Shown here in pieces: positions 43,741-57,484 of a stretch of 64,000 nucleotides of DNA. The stretch spans positions 185,636,372 to 185,700,371 of the forward strand of contig NC_080672.1 in the NCBI RefSeq assembly GCF_030247195.1, read 5' to 3'. The DNA is from Topomyia yanbarensis. Lineage: Eukaryota > Arthropoda > Insecta > Diptera > Culicidae. Below the pieces are notes generated by a model. The model was not told the origin of the DNA and made no database searches. It worked only from the letters and a program-made list of their open reading frames with translations. The translations under genes were made by a program, and so were the position numbers. How positions within the stretch are numbered: position 1 is the first letter of the stretch; each line of letters opens with the position of its first letter.

Positions 43741-44478
43741 CCAACGTTGCCATTTGACACTATTATTTTTGATTTTCGATAAGTTGTTTACTTTCTGAGA
43801 TATGGGCGATTTTGTCAAAACACAGCAGGTTTTTTGCAAATAACTTTCGAACAATACAATACTGTCCATTTGTATTTTTAGTCCTCGCTTACCAATTTCC
43901 ACTAACTAAAAATGAGATTGTTTCATACAGAGTATTGCTTTACTGGTGTTTTAGGGGCAAAACTAAACCGATTTTGAATATCGGGGTATGAAAACACTTC
44001 TACGTGATTCAAGGAGCTCGATGTTGAGAACATTTTGTGAATTTCCTTTATAATAAAAGAACTATTTCTCAAAAAATCAATATACAAGTTCACTTCAAAG
44101 ACAAAATAATGTGTTGATAAAGAAACAGTGAGTTCTAGTATTTATCCCTTGAATTAGGCATTGCGTTCAATCATGAGGTAAATGTTGGATGGTATATAAA
44201 TACACAGATCAAAAAGTAATTCACCTAGTAGTGAGATAAAAGATTTCTCATATAATTATACTCGTGGCGTCACCGAAAGCAACTTGATCGTTCTCAGTGG
44301 TAGGACCCGTTTCCTGCCTTCCAATAAATGGACGAAGCGAACAAGGCACAAACAGCGAAACAAAAGACGGACTGTGATAAGGTATAAAAACACAAAGTAC
44401 GATCGATCGACCACCGCCGGCGGTGACTGAACTAGACTGTCGTGAATTTATTTGGCACTTTTGTTACTGGTAATAATA
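43741..44478. other. No gene recognised
   Basis: AT-rich, with one promoter-like patch at 44393-44460. Confidence 0.5.
44393..44425 (+). promoter_or_regulatory. TATA box followed by a GC palindrome
   Basis: TATAAAAA at 44393-44400 precedes the perfect palindrome CACCGCCGGCGGTG at 44412-44425. No downstream coding sequence was recognised, so a promoter role is only possible. Confidence 0.25.
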
Positions 44479-46063
44479 CAGGTATACCTCGATAGTACGT
44501 ACCCTCGTTAGTTCGTACTCTCGATAGTACGTACCCTCGTTAGTACGTACATTTTGCCTCGATAGTACGTACACCTACCAACAATTTTTTTGCTTGATTT
44601 TGTAATTTTCAACAAAATGCGACACATTTTATAGAAGTTTCACGAGTTCCATGTTACTTCTGCATACTTTAGAGAGGTTATGTCAAGGGTTCTGTGCTAC
44701 TCAGAGTAGTTCTGCAAACTCCAGCAAAGTATTCCAAAGTTTAAGTAAACCATAAATGCATCATGAAATTCTACCTAGTATGAAAAGAATCCTACGAGCT
44801 TTAGGGACGTCCTACAAGTATCTTGAAAGTCTTATAAATTTTTGGGAGCTTACTAACTTACAAGGAAATCCTTAGAACTACAGACAATTTGTACGATATT
44901 CCTATCATTCATAGTTTTTTTTGTCAAAAATCAGAGAATCTCAATGAGCTTTAAGGATGACAATTCGCCGGTTGTAAAAAATTTAGGAAAATACTTCAAA
45001 CTTCAGAGAATTTTCATGCACTCAAACATTTTACATAAACAGCAGAGTGTTCACGATATTCACTCATCTTTTACCAAACTCAGGGTAATTCTGCGAACTT
45101 CAAAAAATTTTACGATCTTGATCGAAATCTTTAGAACTGCTGCAAAGTTTATGTACGGTGTCTCACAAGTATCAGAAAAAGTATTGCTAACTTCGAAGTA
45201 ACCGGTAAAATTCAAAGAAATTTTTCTGAAGACCAAAAATGATTTTAGTAACTTTTAAGGTATACTATCTAGAGCAATTATAACACGATTTTTGCTAATT
45301 GATTTTCAAATATTATGCACATAAAATGTGAGTGCTGTATTCTTTACATTCTAGGAGATACTATGTTTTGAATGGAATGGGTAAGATTCGGATCAAGTAC
45401 GCCCAGCGAATTTGATGGAGACTAATATGACTTACAGATCTGGACAAACACGAGCCTTTTTCCCTCTATACTTCTTTTGTGATACTTGTGCGAGCAATTA
45501 AAGGAAGTATTCAACATATTGGCATGGTTCAAGGATTACGGTATGACTGGGAACTATGCTTTATATATCTTTAAGCTCATATGTTGTCATAAAATATATT
45601 TAAAATTTCATCGCAATTGCAAATATATTTAAATATCCGTTTTGCGACCAAAAAAATAAAGGTAAAAACAATATGTTGTTAATGGCATCGCGCTCACGGA
45701 AATGCTACCAAATTCAAAGAATTTATCAATAACTATCGAATATCCTACGATATTCAGAGGCATCTTATTCCTTTCGGTTTTTTATTACAAATAATAAGTC
45801 CGAGGAAATGCTTTTACATGCCATTTTCAACCATTCTGATTTTAGCAAACCGTTCTTCTAAAACCAAGTACACAGGGATTGAACAGTTTATCACTAATAT
45901 GGGGATTAATTCAGTGATAAATCTTATTTTTGTAAGTTTTTATGCAATATTAAACATAAAAAGTAATATTTTGAAATTTATTTTTGTGATTCGATAGCAC
46001 GTACGTTTCGATAGTACGTACACTAAACGAAGCAAAGGTGTACGTACTATCGAGGTATACCTG
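44479..46063. mobile_element. Non-autonomous pogo/Tigger-like DNA transposon 2
   Basis: A 24-base perfect inverted repeat starts CAGGTATACCTCGATAGTAC at 44479, with the complement ending at 46063. TA flanks both ends. Directly inside the left end are five tandem copies of TCGATAGTACGTAC or TCGTTAGTACGTAC (44488-44575); two copies lie inside the right end (45995-46021). It is 1585 bases with no recognised transposase. The architecture is as in 5080-6254 but with an unrelated motif. Confidence 0.85.
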
Positions 46064-46307
46064 TACATTGGCGAGGGTATGTGAACAGATTGCGCTCTGC
46101 CGCAACACAACTGTATGTTTAAAGCCCAAAAATCTAGCAAAAATTTAACTCTTTTGCAAGATTTAGGTTATGCTGGCTATGGCGCAAAAATTACTACTTA
46201 CATTAATTATGATAAGAATGAAAGAAATCAATATGTCATAATAATATACCTATTAAAATAATGTCACTGTATTAACCATCATTTGCCATTCCTCACACGC
46301 CCCCCCC

Positions 46308-46348
<41 letters not shown>

Positions 46349-46649
46349 ATAGCATCTATCTAGCTATTTCTGTATCCATTTCTAAGTTGTGTGATAAGAT
46401 CTTCTGCCAATCTGAAATATTTATTAATTGTAATTGCGAAGGTTTGAGAAAACAAAACTATTTTTTGTCTGCTGCTACATCAACTCAGTTTTAATTCAAT
46501 TGTATTCAAAGCCTGTATCTACACTATAATTAAGGAAATTCATGGCTATATCAGAAAAATATTTGGCTTAACTGAGTAATATGAAAGTTTGATGATGAAA
46601 ATTTTCAAAAGATACATTACACGTGCGATATTTAAACTATTCGTATCTC
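46064..46649. other. No gene recognised; contains a (CT)n microsatellite
   Basis: A C run followed by (TC)17 at 46311-46345; otherwise AT-rich. Confidence 0.6.
46311..46345 (+). repeat. (TC)n microsatellite
   Basis: Uninterrupted TC dinucleotides for 35 bases, preceded by nine C. Confidence 0.95.
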
Positions 46650-47110
46650 TATTGAATTTTGAATGAAATATATGCTCAAAGACTGAAAGCTGAAGCCAGC
46701 AGGATTGGACTTGCCATCAACGTTTCGAAGACAAAATACATGAGAGGAAGAGATTCTAGAGATCCCACCCGAGTTCGGATTGACGGTGACGAAATCGAGA
46801 TGGTCGACGAATTCATGTATTTGGGCTCACTGGTAACCGACGACAATGATAACAGCAGAGAAATTCAGAGACGGATCTTGGCGGGAAATCGTGCCTACTT
46901 TGGACTCCGGAGGACGCTGATTATCTACAAAACGCTGATTAAATCGGTGGTCCTCTACGGCCACGAGACCTGGACTATGCTCGTGGAGGACCAACGCGCT
47001 TGGAGTTTTCGAACGAAAAGTGTTCCGTACCATCTATGGTGGCGTGCAGATGGAAGACGGAACGTTGCGCAGGCGAATAAACCATGAGTTGTATCAGCTG
47101 CACATTCGTT
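46650..47110 (+). pseudogene. RTE-clade reverse transcriptase C-terminal fragment
   Basis: Encodes YAQRLKAEASRIGLAINVSK (primer-side thumb), RVRIDGDEIEMVDEFMYLGS and LVTDDNDNSREIQRRILAGN, then YFGLRRTL, IYKTLIKSVVLYGHETWTM and LVEDQRA. A one-base loss near 46998 shifts the frame; it then reads GVFERKVFRTIYGG-like VFERKVFRTIYGGVQMEDGT and NHELYQL. These are signature blocks of the RTE-type C-terminal region. A short internal deletion lies after RRTL. There is no catalytic YADD in this fragment; it starts downstream of it. Confidence 0.82.
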
Positions 47111-47999
47111 GTATTGGTACGAACTTTCATGAAAAATAACGGATTAAAGACCAAAAATATCCAGGAAAAGAAGTCTCCCAAAGTACCCACTCTCGATGGG
47201 GGATGCAACTACAATGTGTCTGCTAACTTATCGTCGTCCATATCTGGATATACTGAGTAATTTGAACCATTTCTTTTTCACAGTATTGGTCTGTATAGGA
47301 CTTATTTATCCATATTTCCTGCACGAGAATTCCGAACGAAACAATATGAAAGCTATAAGGATGAATGGAAAGAGACTGCATTGCAATCAACTGAATGCAC
47401 GGCTTTTATGCTATCGACATAGCCTAGACATTTCACACTATTTACTTCAATGAAAATAAAAATTTTGAAATGTCTACCTGTCTCATTCACGAATCGCATT
47501 CTCCCTGTCGTTCTCTGTTCAAGGGGCTTGAAAGCACATGTGACCTTATCTCACTTTACTATATTTAATTGCGCGTTAAAATACTGGGCCAGTAAATTCT
47601 ATTCTGTACATAAATCTTTTTTCGGGAATATGTGACCAAAAAGTAAACTTCGACTTTCAAAGCAAATTGAACGTTCCAGGTTCCTGATAAATAATTAAGG
47701 TCCAACAATAAACTAGAAACACCAGATAATCTTAAAACGACGCCGTCAAGTAAAGAAGCATGTAAACAAAAAGAATAAAACTAAAAAAAGATGGAAGCCC
47801 TAGAAAGTCCATTGCATATTTATTACCCTTTTCTCAGAAGATGGGATTTTCAAAAACATTTCAAAACTTTCTGATGCAATGGTTCTCAAATTCGTACAAT
47901 CCGGTTTATTCATTTTCTTTGTTCAAAAATGTTTTTAGCTTCAAATATATGACCATTTCATTTTAATTAATTATTTCATTCCGCATCTTTTTATTCGTT
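47111..47999. other. No gene recognised
   Basis: Degraded flank of the RTE fragment and AT-rich sequence. Confidence 0.5.
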
Positions 48000-48515
48000 T
48001 TGTTCATCTGCGTTCATTTTACTTATATTATTCGTTTCATTCTTTGGATTCACTCTGATCAGTTTATTCTTTTTGTGCATTTTACTCATATCATTCATTT
48101 AACTTATTTTATTCATTGTTTTCATTGTATGCATTTTATTCATTTATTCCAATTTATTCATTTTGTTCAGTTTCTTCATTTTAATAATCTGACTACTTTT
48201 TCAGTTTAAATCATTTCATCCAAATAATTTATTTGATTCAATTTATTTCTTTATATTAATTTATAACCTTTTACCATTGTTCAATTTTTCATTTTAATCA
48301 AAGCATTTAATTCTGCTCATTTTCTTCTTTTTATTCATTTTATCACTTCAGCTCATTTTGTTTATTTGATTCGTTTGTTTTATTTATGCATTTCATTTAT
48401 TTTTTACTTTATTCATTTTGTTCACCCATTCTTTTTATTCATTTGATCCATTTCATTAATTTATTTCATTGTATTCACTGGATGAATTAAATCAATTTGA
48501 TTCATTTAATTCATT
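48000..48515 (+). repeat. Degenerate TTCAT-rich sequence beside the minisatellite
   Basis: Irregular repeats of TTTATTCAT, TTCATTTT and similar motifs without fixed period. It appears to be an old, decayed edge of the array that becomes regular at about 48516. Confidence 0.6.
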
Positions 48516-49745
48516 TGATTCATGTGATTCACGTGATTCATGTGATTCAGTCGATTCATTTGATTCATTTGATTCATTTGATTCATTTGACTCATTCGAT
48601 TCATTCGATTCATTCGATCCATTCGATTCATTCGATTCATTCGATTCATTCGATTCATTCGATTCATTCGATTCATTCGATTCATTCGATTCATTCGATT
48701 CATTCGATTCATTCGATTCATTCGATTCATTCGATTCATTCGATTCATTCGATTCATTCGATTCATTCGATTCATTCGATTCATTCGATTCATTCGATTC
48801 ATTCGATTCATTCGATTCATTCGATTCATTCGATTCATTCGATTCATTCGATTCATTCGATTCATTCGATTCATTCGATTCATTCGATTCATTCGATTCA
48901 TTCGATTCATTCGATTCATTCGATTCATTCGATTCATTCGATTCATTCGATTCATTCGATTCATTCGATTCATTCGATTCATTCGATTCATTCGATTCAT
49001 TCGATTCATTCGATTCATTCGATTCATTCGATTCATTCCATTCATTCGATTCATTCGATTCATTCGATTCATTCGATTCATTCGATTCGTTTGATTCATT
49101 CGATTCATTCGATTCATTCGATTCATTCGATTCATTCGATGCATTCGATTCATTTGATTCATTCGATTCATTCGATTCATTCGATTCATTCGATTCATTC
49201 GATTCATTCGATTCATTCGATTCATTCGATTCATTCGATTCATTCGATTCATTCGATTCATTCGATTCATTCGATTCATTCGATTCATTCGATTCATTCG
49301 ATTCATTCGATTCATTCGATTCATTCGATTCATTCGATTCATTCGATTCATTCGATTCATTCGATTCATTCGATTCATTCGATTCATTCGATTCATTTGA
49401 TTAATTTGATTAATTTGATTATTTTGATTAATTTGATTAATTTGATTCATTTGATGCATTTGATTAATTTGATTCATTTGATTCATTTGATTAATTTGAT
49501 TCATTTGATTCATTTGATTCATTTGATTCATTTGATTCATTTGATTCGTTTGATTCGTTTGATTCGTTTGATTCGTTTGATTCGTTTGATTCGTTTGATT
49601 CGTTTGATTCGTTTGATTCGTTTGATTCGTTTGATTCGTTTGATTCGGTTGATTCATTTGATTCATTTGATACATTTGATTCATTTGATTCGTTTGATTC
49701 GTTTGATTCGTTTGATTCATTTGATTCATTTGATTCGTTTTATTC
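48516..49745 (+). repeat. 9-bp minisatellite, (ATTCATTCG)n with variant blocks
   Basis: About 135 copies of a nonamer. The block 48590-49395 is almost pure ATTCATTCG. The edges use ATTCATTTG, and a sub-block at 49546-49645 uses ATTCGTTTG, so variants are spatially clustered. No stop codon occurs in three of the frames, which creates long spurious frames: (SFD)n, (IHS)n, and (NRM)n on the minus strand. Nothing flanks them to suggest a gene. Confidence 0.95.
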
Positions 49746-51446
49746 ATATCTTTAATTTTATGCATTTCATGTTCAGTCATTCCTTTTATTTCATTCAATT
49801 TGTTAGTATGAGTCAATTTATTCTATTAATCTTATAACTATTTCTAAATATAATCTTAATTTTTATTTAATAACCTAATCTAATTTGATTCGTGTATATT
49901 ATAATTTTGATTCACATTAATTTTTCTACTCATTTTATGAATTTAAAAACCTATTATTTCATTTTTTGCTTTACTTTTTTATTTCGGTCGTTTTGTTGAT
50001 TTCTATAATTTATTCAGTTTATTCGAGATTTTATTCGTGTAAGACTAGAAACTGTTTTCATCCCACCTCTAGTTGGGTGCCTACTTCTCGTGAGTTCTGC
50101 AAACTAATCCAATAGTGAAATGTGTAAGAAATGCCTCATCTCACTGCTAGGTGGATTAAATCGGTTTTTACTTTTGAAATGTATTTACCTGAAATGTTTA
50201 TTAGTTCTAAGAAAGGCGCACCCCCCCTTAATAATAGAAATAAAGCGAAGGTTAAGAAAGCGGCACACAGACCAGAGTAGAGATGAGCAAAACATTTCAC
50301 TCCGAGAAATCATTCCCGTGCGAACAGTTATGTAAAAAGAACTAGTTCACACGAACCGTTCTTACGATCAGCTGATGTTTTACTTGAGTCAAAATCTCCC
50401 AACTGCACAAAAGATTTTCCGTCGGTCGAGCTTTTTCTATATTTTTTATGGGTTCACAATAATAAATAAAAACTACAATTTGGACAATTTTTCGAAATTT
50501 GAATTATTTTCAAAGTCTAGGGTTTGGTGCAGTTGCATGGAAAATCTTTTGTTTCCATTTGGGGTATGTAGTGTCTAACCCAACTGCAATCGAAAAAGAC
50601 AACTATTTCGTTTAGTGTAAACAATGTACATCTGTAGGTTATACAATGTCATACTCAACGTAACGGTGCATAACGATGTCGAACTGATTAAATAAATCAG
50701 ATCAAGAGGAAGGTTCTTCTTGACTGGTCATCCTTAGCGTGCAGACGTGTGCTCTTTATTATCTCAATACTATAGTTTGGCGAAGAGAAAACAGGCTTAG
50801 TAAAAGCTCACGTGATCAGCTCGGAAACTTTTGCGGTAAAAAAACTAGTTTCAAACAAAAAATGCTCTCTTCTGTCGGAAAAAACCTGAGGCAAAATTTC
50901 TACAGTAGCTGCAGGAAGCATACAAACGGAAATACGGGACCACAGCGTTCCTATAGCAGTTACAAAGACAACCTGGAATAGCAGAAAATGCCGGTTGAAA
51001 AATGTTTTTTTCAACAAAATGCCCTTTGGTCCTTTCATTGTTGTACTGCCGTTCTACGCATAATTGGCCCATGTATATAGGGAATCTCATAGAACTTGGG
51101 ACAAATATGATTATAACGGTAGTGCAGGCGTGAGTATAAAACTACTTAAAAAAATAATATTACCGCGCATTGTGAAACGGTACCAGATTTTAAAAATGCC
51201 ATTTTGATTTGTAGCGTCATTTCTTCCTTTTGTTCCGAAATTACAATTGTGATTTCAAATTATAAAAGACGGCTAATAATTGAATATAAAACTAATTAAG
51301 AATGTTGGGTTTCATATTAATTTCCAATGGTAATTTGAGGCCCTATTCTCACCATCACTTCGCTCATGTGTCATGAAAAGGTATTCCGAGAGTTATTTTA
51401 GATGAGGATACTATAGGGTGACCGTCGCGCAGTGGTCCCAAACCCG
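49746..51446. other. No gene recognised
   Basis: AT-rich. Around 50125-50170 a diverged leader fragment of the GAGAAAGGC family (CACTGCTAGGTGGATTAAAT) is visible. The frame at 50739-50981 has no recognised motif. Confidence 0.5.
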
Positions 51447-54400
51447 AAAAACCTGTTTTAATCCACCTAGAGGTGCAATTGTGCCTTTCTCATTTCTCCA
51501 AACTATGATTTAATAGCTGGTTCGTACAATATAACTTTATGGAAATGTCTTTCATTCTTATTACACTTGGTAAGTATATATAAGAGCACCTTTTTGCATT
51601 CATCGCGGTATCGGTTTGAATCGGAGTTTTCTATGTGATCGACCTCCACAACCCGTAACTCCGGTGCTGGAAGTCGGATGGAGATGGAATTTAATATCAG
51701 TTTCTGGGGACGCAACACCTTTCATTTGAGACTAAGTTGAGCAAATCTAGCCATTTTCGAGAAACCAATATAACCGTTATTCTGACTTTGGATGCTTCCG
51801 GATCCGTCGATGGTGGCCAGTGTGGCCAAAGAGACTTTGAATGACTGTTGGGGACCTAGATCTACAAATTCAACAGTTGTGTTTACATTTTGGAAAAAAA
51901 ATCACCTTTTTACATTCATCGCAGAATTCGTTAGAATTGGGATTTGCTACGTGATCGTACGTATCACCCTGTAATTCAGGAACCAGAACTCGGATCCACA
52001 CAAAATTCAACAGCAGCTGATGGACCTTTCATTTAAAATTAAGTTTGTCAAAATCGGTTCAGAAAATTCCGAGAAACCGATTTGGAAAAATCAACAAATT
52101 TTGTTTTGTAACCATACTCTTCAACTCGTAATTCGGAACAAGATGTCGGTTGAAAATGAAATTCAATAGCAACCTATGGGAATATTATACCTTTCATTTG
52201 AATCTTAGTTTGTAAAAATCGGTTCAGCCATCTCCGAGTAACTGATGTGGACATTTTGTTAACAAATCCGCACATACACACACATACATACACACATACA
52301 CATACACACATACATACATACACACATACATACACACAGATATTTTGCGATCTCGGCGAACTGAGTCGAATGTTATATGAGACTCGGCCCTCCGGGCCTC
52401 GGTTAGAAAGTCGGTTTTTGGAGCAATTGCATAACCTTTCTATATGAGAAAGGCAAAAGAATAATATTTAATTAGCTTAATAAGCATGAGTTCAATGTTA
52501 TCTTCATGTGATTATAATTTGCAAAGGTTGGTGGAATGCGTTTGAACGTGTAGGGAATGGGGGTTTAGTAGAGTGGGTGTGGAGGATGCGTCAGAAATCC
52601 TTCATCTTATTTCGGTATACGGGGTGGATGAAGGAAATCTGGGCGTGAGGGTGATCCAAGAAGAGGGGAGTGATGAAGGAGGGAGGTGTGAGGGCAAGGT
52701 GGGGAGGGGGGGGGGGAAGGGGCGGCTACGCAATACTCAACTGCATATTTTGCCTTCCATTTGAGACTTGGTTTGAGAAAATCGGTTCAGTCATCACCGA
52801 TGAACCGATGTGACTTTAATTGTGGAATATGCCCGGAATTCCGGACTTCCGGAATCGTCGATAGTGGACAATATATTCAAAGAATGTTTGATTGGCAATC
52901 AGTGATCTAGATCTACGATTAGAAGTAATTTGGTGACCATTTCAATAGTTTTTAGCCTCTGAGGTATTACGATTGTACCGATTTATATGGGAAATTCCAG
53001 TGTATCCTTACTAACATCCCTGTAACTCCGGAAGCAAGAGTCAGAACCGAATGAAATTCAGCAGCAGTCAATGGTATTACTGTATCTTTCATTGGAAATT
53101 AAGTTCGTAAAAATCGGTAGAGAATTCGTTGTGGAATGGGTGGAACTTGGCGGGTTCCCCGAAGGCGTCATGAACCGTCATAGGTGGCCAATGTGGTCAA
53201 AGCTGCTTTGATTGATCATTAGTGATCCAGACCCGCAAACTAGAGTAATGTTACATCAATTTTAATATGTTTTACATCATTTGAACATTATGGTGGTACC
53301 AGTTTATATGGGAATTTGCTGTGTGACCGCACTCTTCAAGCCGTAACTCCGGAACCGGAAGTCGGATCAACTAAAAATTCAATAGCAGCTTATGGGAGCG
53401 TTATACCTTTCAGATGAAACTAAGTTTGCGAAAATCGGTTCAGCCATCTCTGAGAAAATTGTGTGAGTTTAAATGACACACACACACATACACACACACA
53501 TACACACACACATACATACACACACACACAGACATTTGCCGATAGCGACGAACTGAATCGAATGGTGTATGATACTCGGCCCTCCGGGCCTCGGTTAAAA
53601 AGACGATTTTTACAGTGATTGCATAGCCTTTCTTTATATGAGGAAGGCAAAAAGGTGCGAAATCGGCAGTCCCAAAAAGTCGATTTTCATAAAAAAAAAT
53701 TTTCGAGATAACATAAAATCTCGACGTTTCATGCATTTTAAAGATGTTTGGCATCAAAAACGAATTTGATTTCTGAAATTTCATGGGGTCCCCCCTTTGA
53801 AAAAAAATTTAGTTCTGGCTTATATGGGAATTTCATATGTGACCGGATGGATTAGTCTATATTTCCGGACGCATCCAAGCGATCCGTACGAAATTTTATA
53901 GACATCTGTGGGGAGACTATAGCTATCATTTGAGACAGTGTTTATGAAAATCGGCCCAACCGTTTCCGGGAAACTGATGTGAGTACGTCAATTTTGAAAG
54001 ATGGCCGCTTTTCCCGGGCACTTCCGGAACCGTCTATGGTGGTCAATGTAGTCAACGAAAGTTTGTTTGGCCGTCGGTGACCTAGAACTGCAAAGTTAAG
54101 TTATTTGAGAGACATTTTAGCGAAATTTTTACCTTTTTTGCTTTCATCGGAGTATCGGTTTGAATCGCAATTTGCTATGTGATCGCACGCCACAACCTGT
54201 AACTCCGGAACCGGAAGTCAGATCGGGATGAAATTAAATAACCATTTACGAAGGCACAACACCTTTCATTTGAGACTAAGTTTGGTTGAATCGGTCTAGC
54301 CATCTCCGAGAAACCGATGTGACTGTTATTCTGAATTTGGATACTTCCGCCGGGGCTTCCAGAACCGATGATGGTGGCCAATGTGGCCAAAAAGACTTTG

Positions 54401-56640
54401 AATGGATGTTAGTGACCTAATACTACAAATCGAAGCAGTTGTGGTCATATTTTGGAAAATTTTCACCTTTATACATTCATTGCAGAATTTATTAAAATCG
54501 ACATTTTCTGCGTGATCGTGCTCACCACCCTGTAATTGCGGAACCGGAAGTCGGATCCATCAGAAATTCAATAGAAACCTATGGGAACGTTGTATCTTTC
54601 ATTTGAGACTAAGTTTGTCAAAATCGGTTCAACCAGCTCTGAGAAAAATGAGTGACATTTTTGGTGACATACACACACACAGACGCACATACACACACAT
54701 ACATACATACACACATACATACACACGCTCAGACATTTGCCGAACTCGACGAACTGAATCGAATGGTATATGCCACTCGGCCCTCCGGGCCTCCGTTTAA
54801 AAGGCGGTTTTCAGAGCAATTGCAATACCTTTCTATTGAGAAAGGCAAAAATTTTACCTTTTTGCATTCATCGCAGAATTCGTTAGAATCGAGATTTTCT
54901 GCGTGATCGTACGTATCACCCTGTAATTCAGGAACCAGAACTCGGATCCACACAAAATTCAACAGCAACTGATGGACCTTCCATTTAAAATCAAGTTTGT
55001 CAAAATCGGTTCAGAAAATTCCGAGAAACCGATGTGGACAAATCAACAAATTTTGTTTTGTAACCATACTCTTCAACTCGTAATCCGGAACAAGATGTCG
55101 GTTGAAAATGAAATTCAATAGCAACCTATGAGAATAGTATACCTTTCATTTGAATCTTAGTTTCTAAAAATCGGTTCAACCATCTCCGAGAAACCGATGT
55201 GGACATTTTGTTAACAAATCCGCACATACACACACATACATACATACATACATACATACATACATACATACATACATACATACATACATACATACATGCA
55301 CACATACATACGCACATACAAACACACATACATACACACAGATATTTTGCGATCTCGGCGAACTGAGTCGAATGTTATATGAGACTCGGCCCTCCGGGCT
55401 TCGGTTAGGAAATCGGTTTTTGGAGCAATTGCATAACCTTTCTATATGAGAAAGGCAAAAGAATAGTATTTAGTTACCTTAATCAGCATGAGTTCAATGT
55501 TATCTTCATGTAATTATATTTTGAAATGTTGGTGGAATGGGTTTGAAAGTGGAGGGAATGGGGGGTTAGTAGAGTGAGAGTGGAGGATGCGTCAGAAATC
55601 CTTCATCTTATTTCGGTATACGGGTGGATGAAGGAAATGCGGGCGTGAGGGTGGTCCAAAAGGAGGGGAGTGATGAAGGAGGGAGGTGTAAGGGCAAGGC
55701 GGGGGGAGGAGGGGCGGCGACGTAATACTCAACTGCATATTTTGCCTTCCATTTGAGACTTGGTTTGAGAAAATCGGTTCAGTCATCACCGAAGAACCGA
55801 TGTGACTTTAATTGTGGAATATGCCCGGAATTCCGGACTTCCGGAATCGTCGATAGTGGACAATATATTCAAAGAATGTTTGATTGGCAATCAGTGATCT
55901 AGATCTGCGATTAGAAGTAATTTGGTGACCATTTCAATAGTTGTTAGCCTCTGAGGTATTACGATTGTACCGATTTATATGGGAAATTCCAGTGTATCCT
56001 TACTAACACCCCTGTAACTCCGGAAGCAAGAGTCAGAACCGAATGAAATTCAGCAGCAGTCAATGGCATTACTGTATCTTTCATTTGAAATCAAGTTTGT
56101 AAAAATCGGTAGAGAATTTGTTGGGGAATGGGTGTGATATTAGCTTAGGAACTTGGCGGGTTCCCCGGGGGCGTCATGAACCGTCATAGGTGGCCAATGT
56201 GGTCAAAGCTGCTTTGATTGATCATTAGTGATCCAGACCCGCAAACTAGAGTAATGTTACATCAATTTTAATATGTTTTACATCATTTGAACATCATGGT
56301 GATACCAGTTTATATGGGAATTTGCTGTGTGACCGCACAATTCAACCCATAACTCCGGAACCGGAAGTCGGATCAACTAAAAATTCAATAGCAGCTTATG
56401 GGAGCGTTATACCTTTCAGATGAAACTAAGTTTGCGAAAATCGGTTCAGCCATCTCTGAGAAAATTGTGTGAGTTTAAATGACACACACACATACACACA
56501 CACATACATACACACACAGACATTTGCCGATCTCGACGAACTGAATCGAATGGTGTATGACACTCGGCCCTCCGGGCCTCGGTTAAAAAGTCGATTTTTA
56601 CAGTGATTGCATAGCCTTTCTTTATATGAGAAAGGCAAAA
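51447..56640 (+). repeat. Five-unit GAGAAAGGC-family composite, 5.2 kb
   Basis: Five head-to-tail units, each ending with the same cassette: 51447-52458 (leader b type), 52459-53652 (AATTAGCTTAAT type), 53653-54850 (GGTGCGAAATCGGC type, as in 8551-11076), 54851-55460 (truncated leader-b-type body) and 55461-56640 (AATTAGCTTAAT type). Body types alternate while the terminal cassette (CA/CATA)n, CGAACTGARTCGAATG, GGCCCTCCGGGCC and GAGAAAGGCAAAA is invariant. No coding potential is visible. Confidence 0.88.
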
Positions 56641-57484
56641 AGACGGTCAAAAGCATTTACTGACTCTCGACGATGTTTTCATGCTTAGGCGACTTCATCA
56701 GCAAAGTATCATTAAACCTGATAAACTATCTGATTCAGTTAGCATCTTATTTTTTAAGGGTTAGTAAGTCTTTTTTTATTCATCAATATAAAATACTTTT
56801 TCATTTGCAACTTTGCAAAACAGTTGATTTGTAGTAACTTAGCTGATTACCTTAAAAAATCACCTTAAAATCTTTTCGCTACAATAATGCGAGCCGTTCG
56901 TCGAAACATTTCCCAAGTCCCCAAGCCAATGACGCAATGCTGTATGAAAAATTTTTGGCGCGGCATACGCTGCTCAAGTGCTCAACACATTTTAATTTTT
57001 TATTAGTGGTTATCAAGTTTCGTTAAATATAAACGCTTGAATTCATATTGCTTTGGTGCCTAATAAGATCAAGAGCGTCAATGATCAGAACAAGGGATGT
57101 GACGGAATAAAATATATGTACCTGAACCTCAAACGTAACGATTTTACAAACAGCAAACAGCATTTGTTTTAATAAAAAAAATCCTACCCGATGTGTTAAG
57201 TTTTTTTTATTAATTGACGAATATCGTTAATTAATAATATAACAACCACTTTTCAGAAAAAAAATCTGAAATGTCCTCTTTACTCAATTTAACAAAAGAA
57301 AGAAAAAAGATAAAAGTGTAGTTTATGCCTCACAAATAAGGAACAAGAAACTTTTACTTATTATTCGCTATATTTATATTAACACTGCCTAATTGTAGCA
57401 AATATATCCCACACACGATGCGACGTTTTATTTATTTTCAATAACCTTTCCAAAATTTCGGGGACTCGCAACACTTAACATGAT
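56641..57484. other. AT-rich stretch, no gene recognised
   Basis: No long frame or recognised repeat. Confidence 0.5.

Noticed and set aside
48469..49837. Three long overlapping reading frames (311, 446 and 436 codons)
   Set aside because: They are translations of a 9-bp minisatellite that has no stop codon in these frames. The products are pure tripeptide repeats and no gene signals flank them.
50739..51090. Small frames of 76-80 codons on both strands
   Set aside because: They overlap each other antisense and show no motif; evidence is insufficient.
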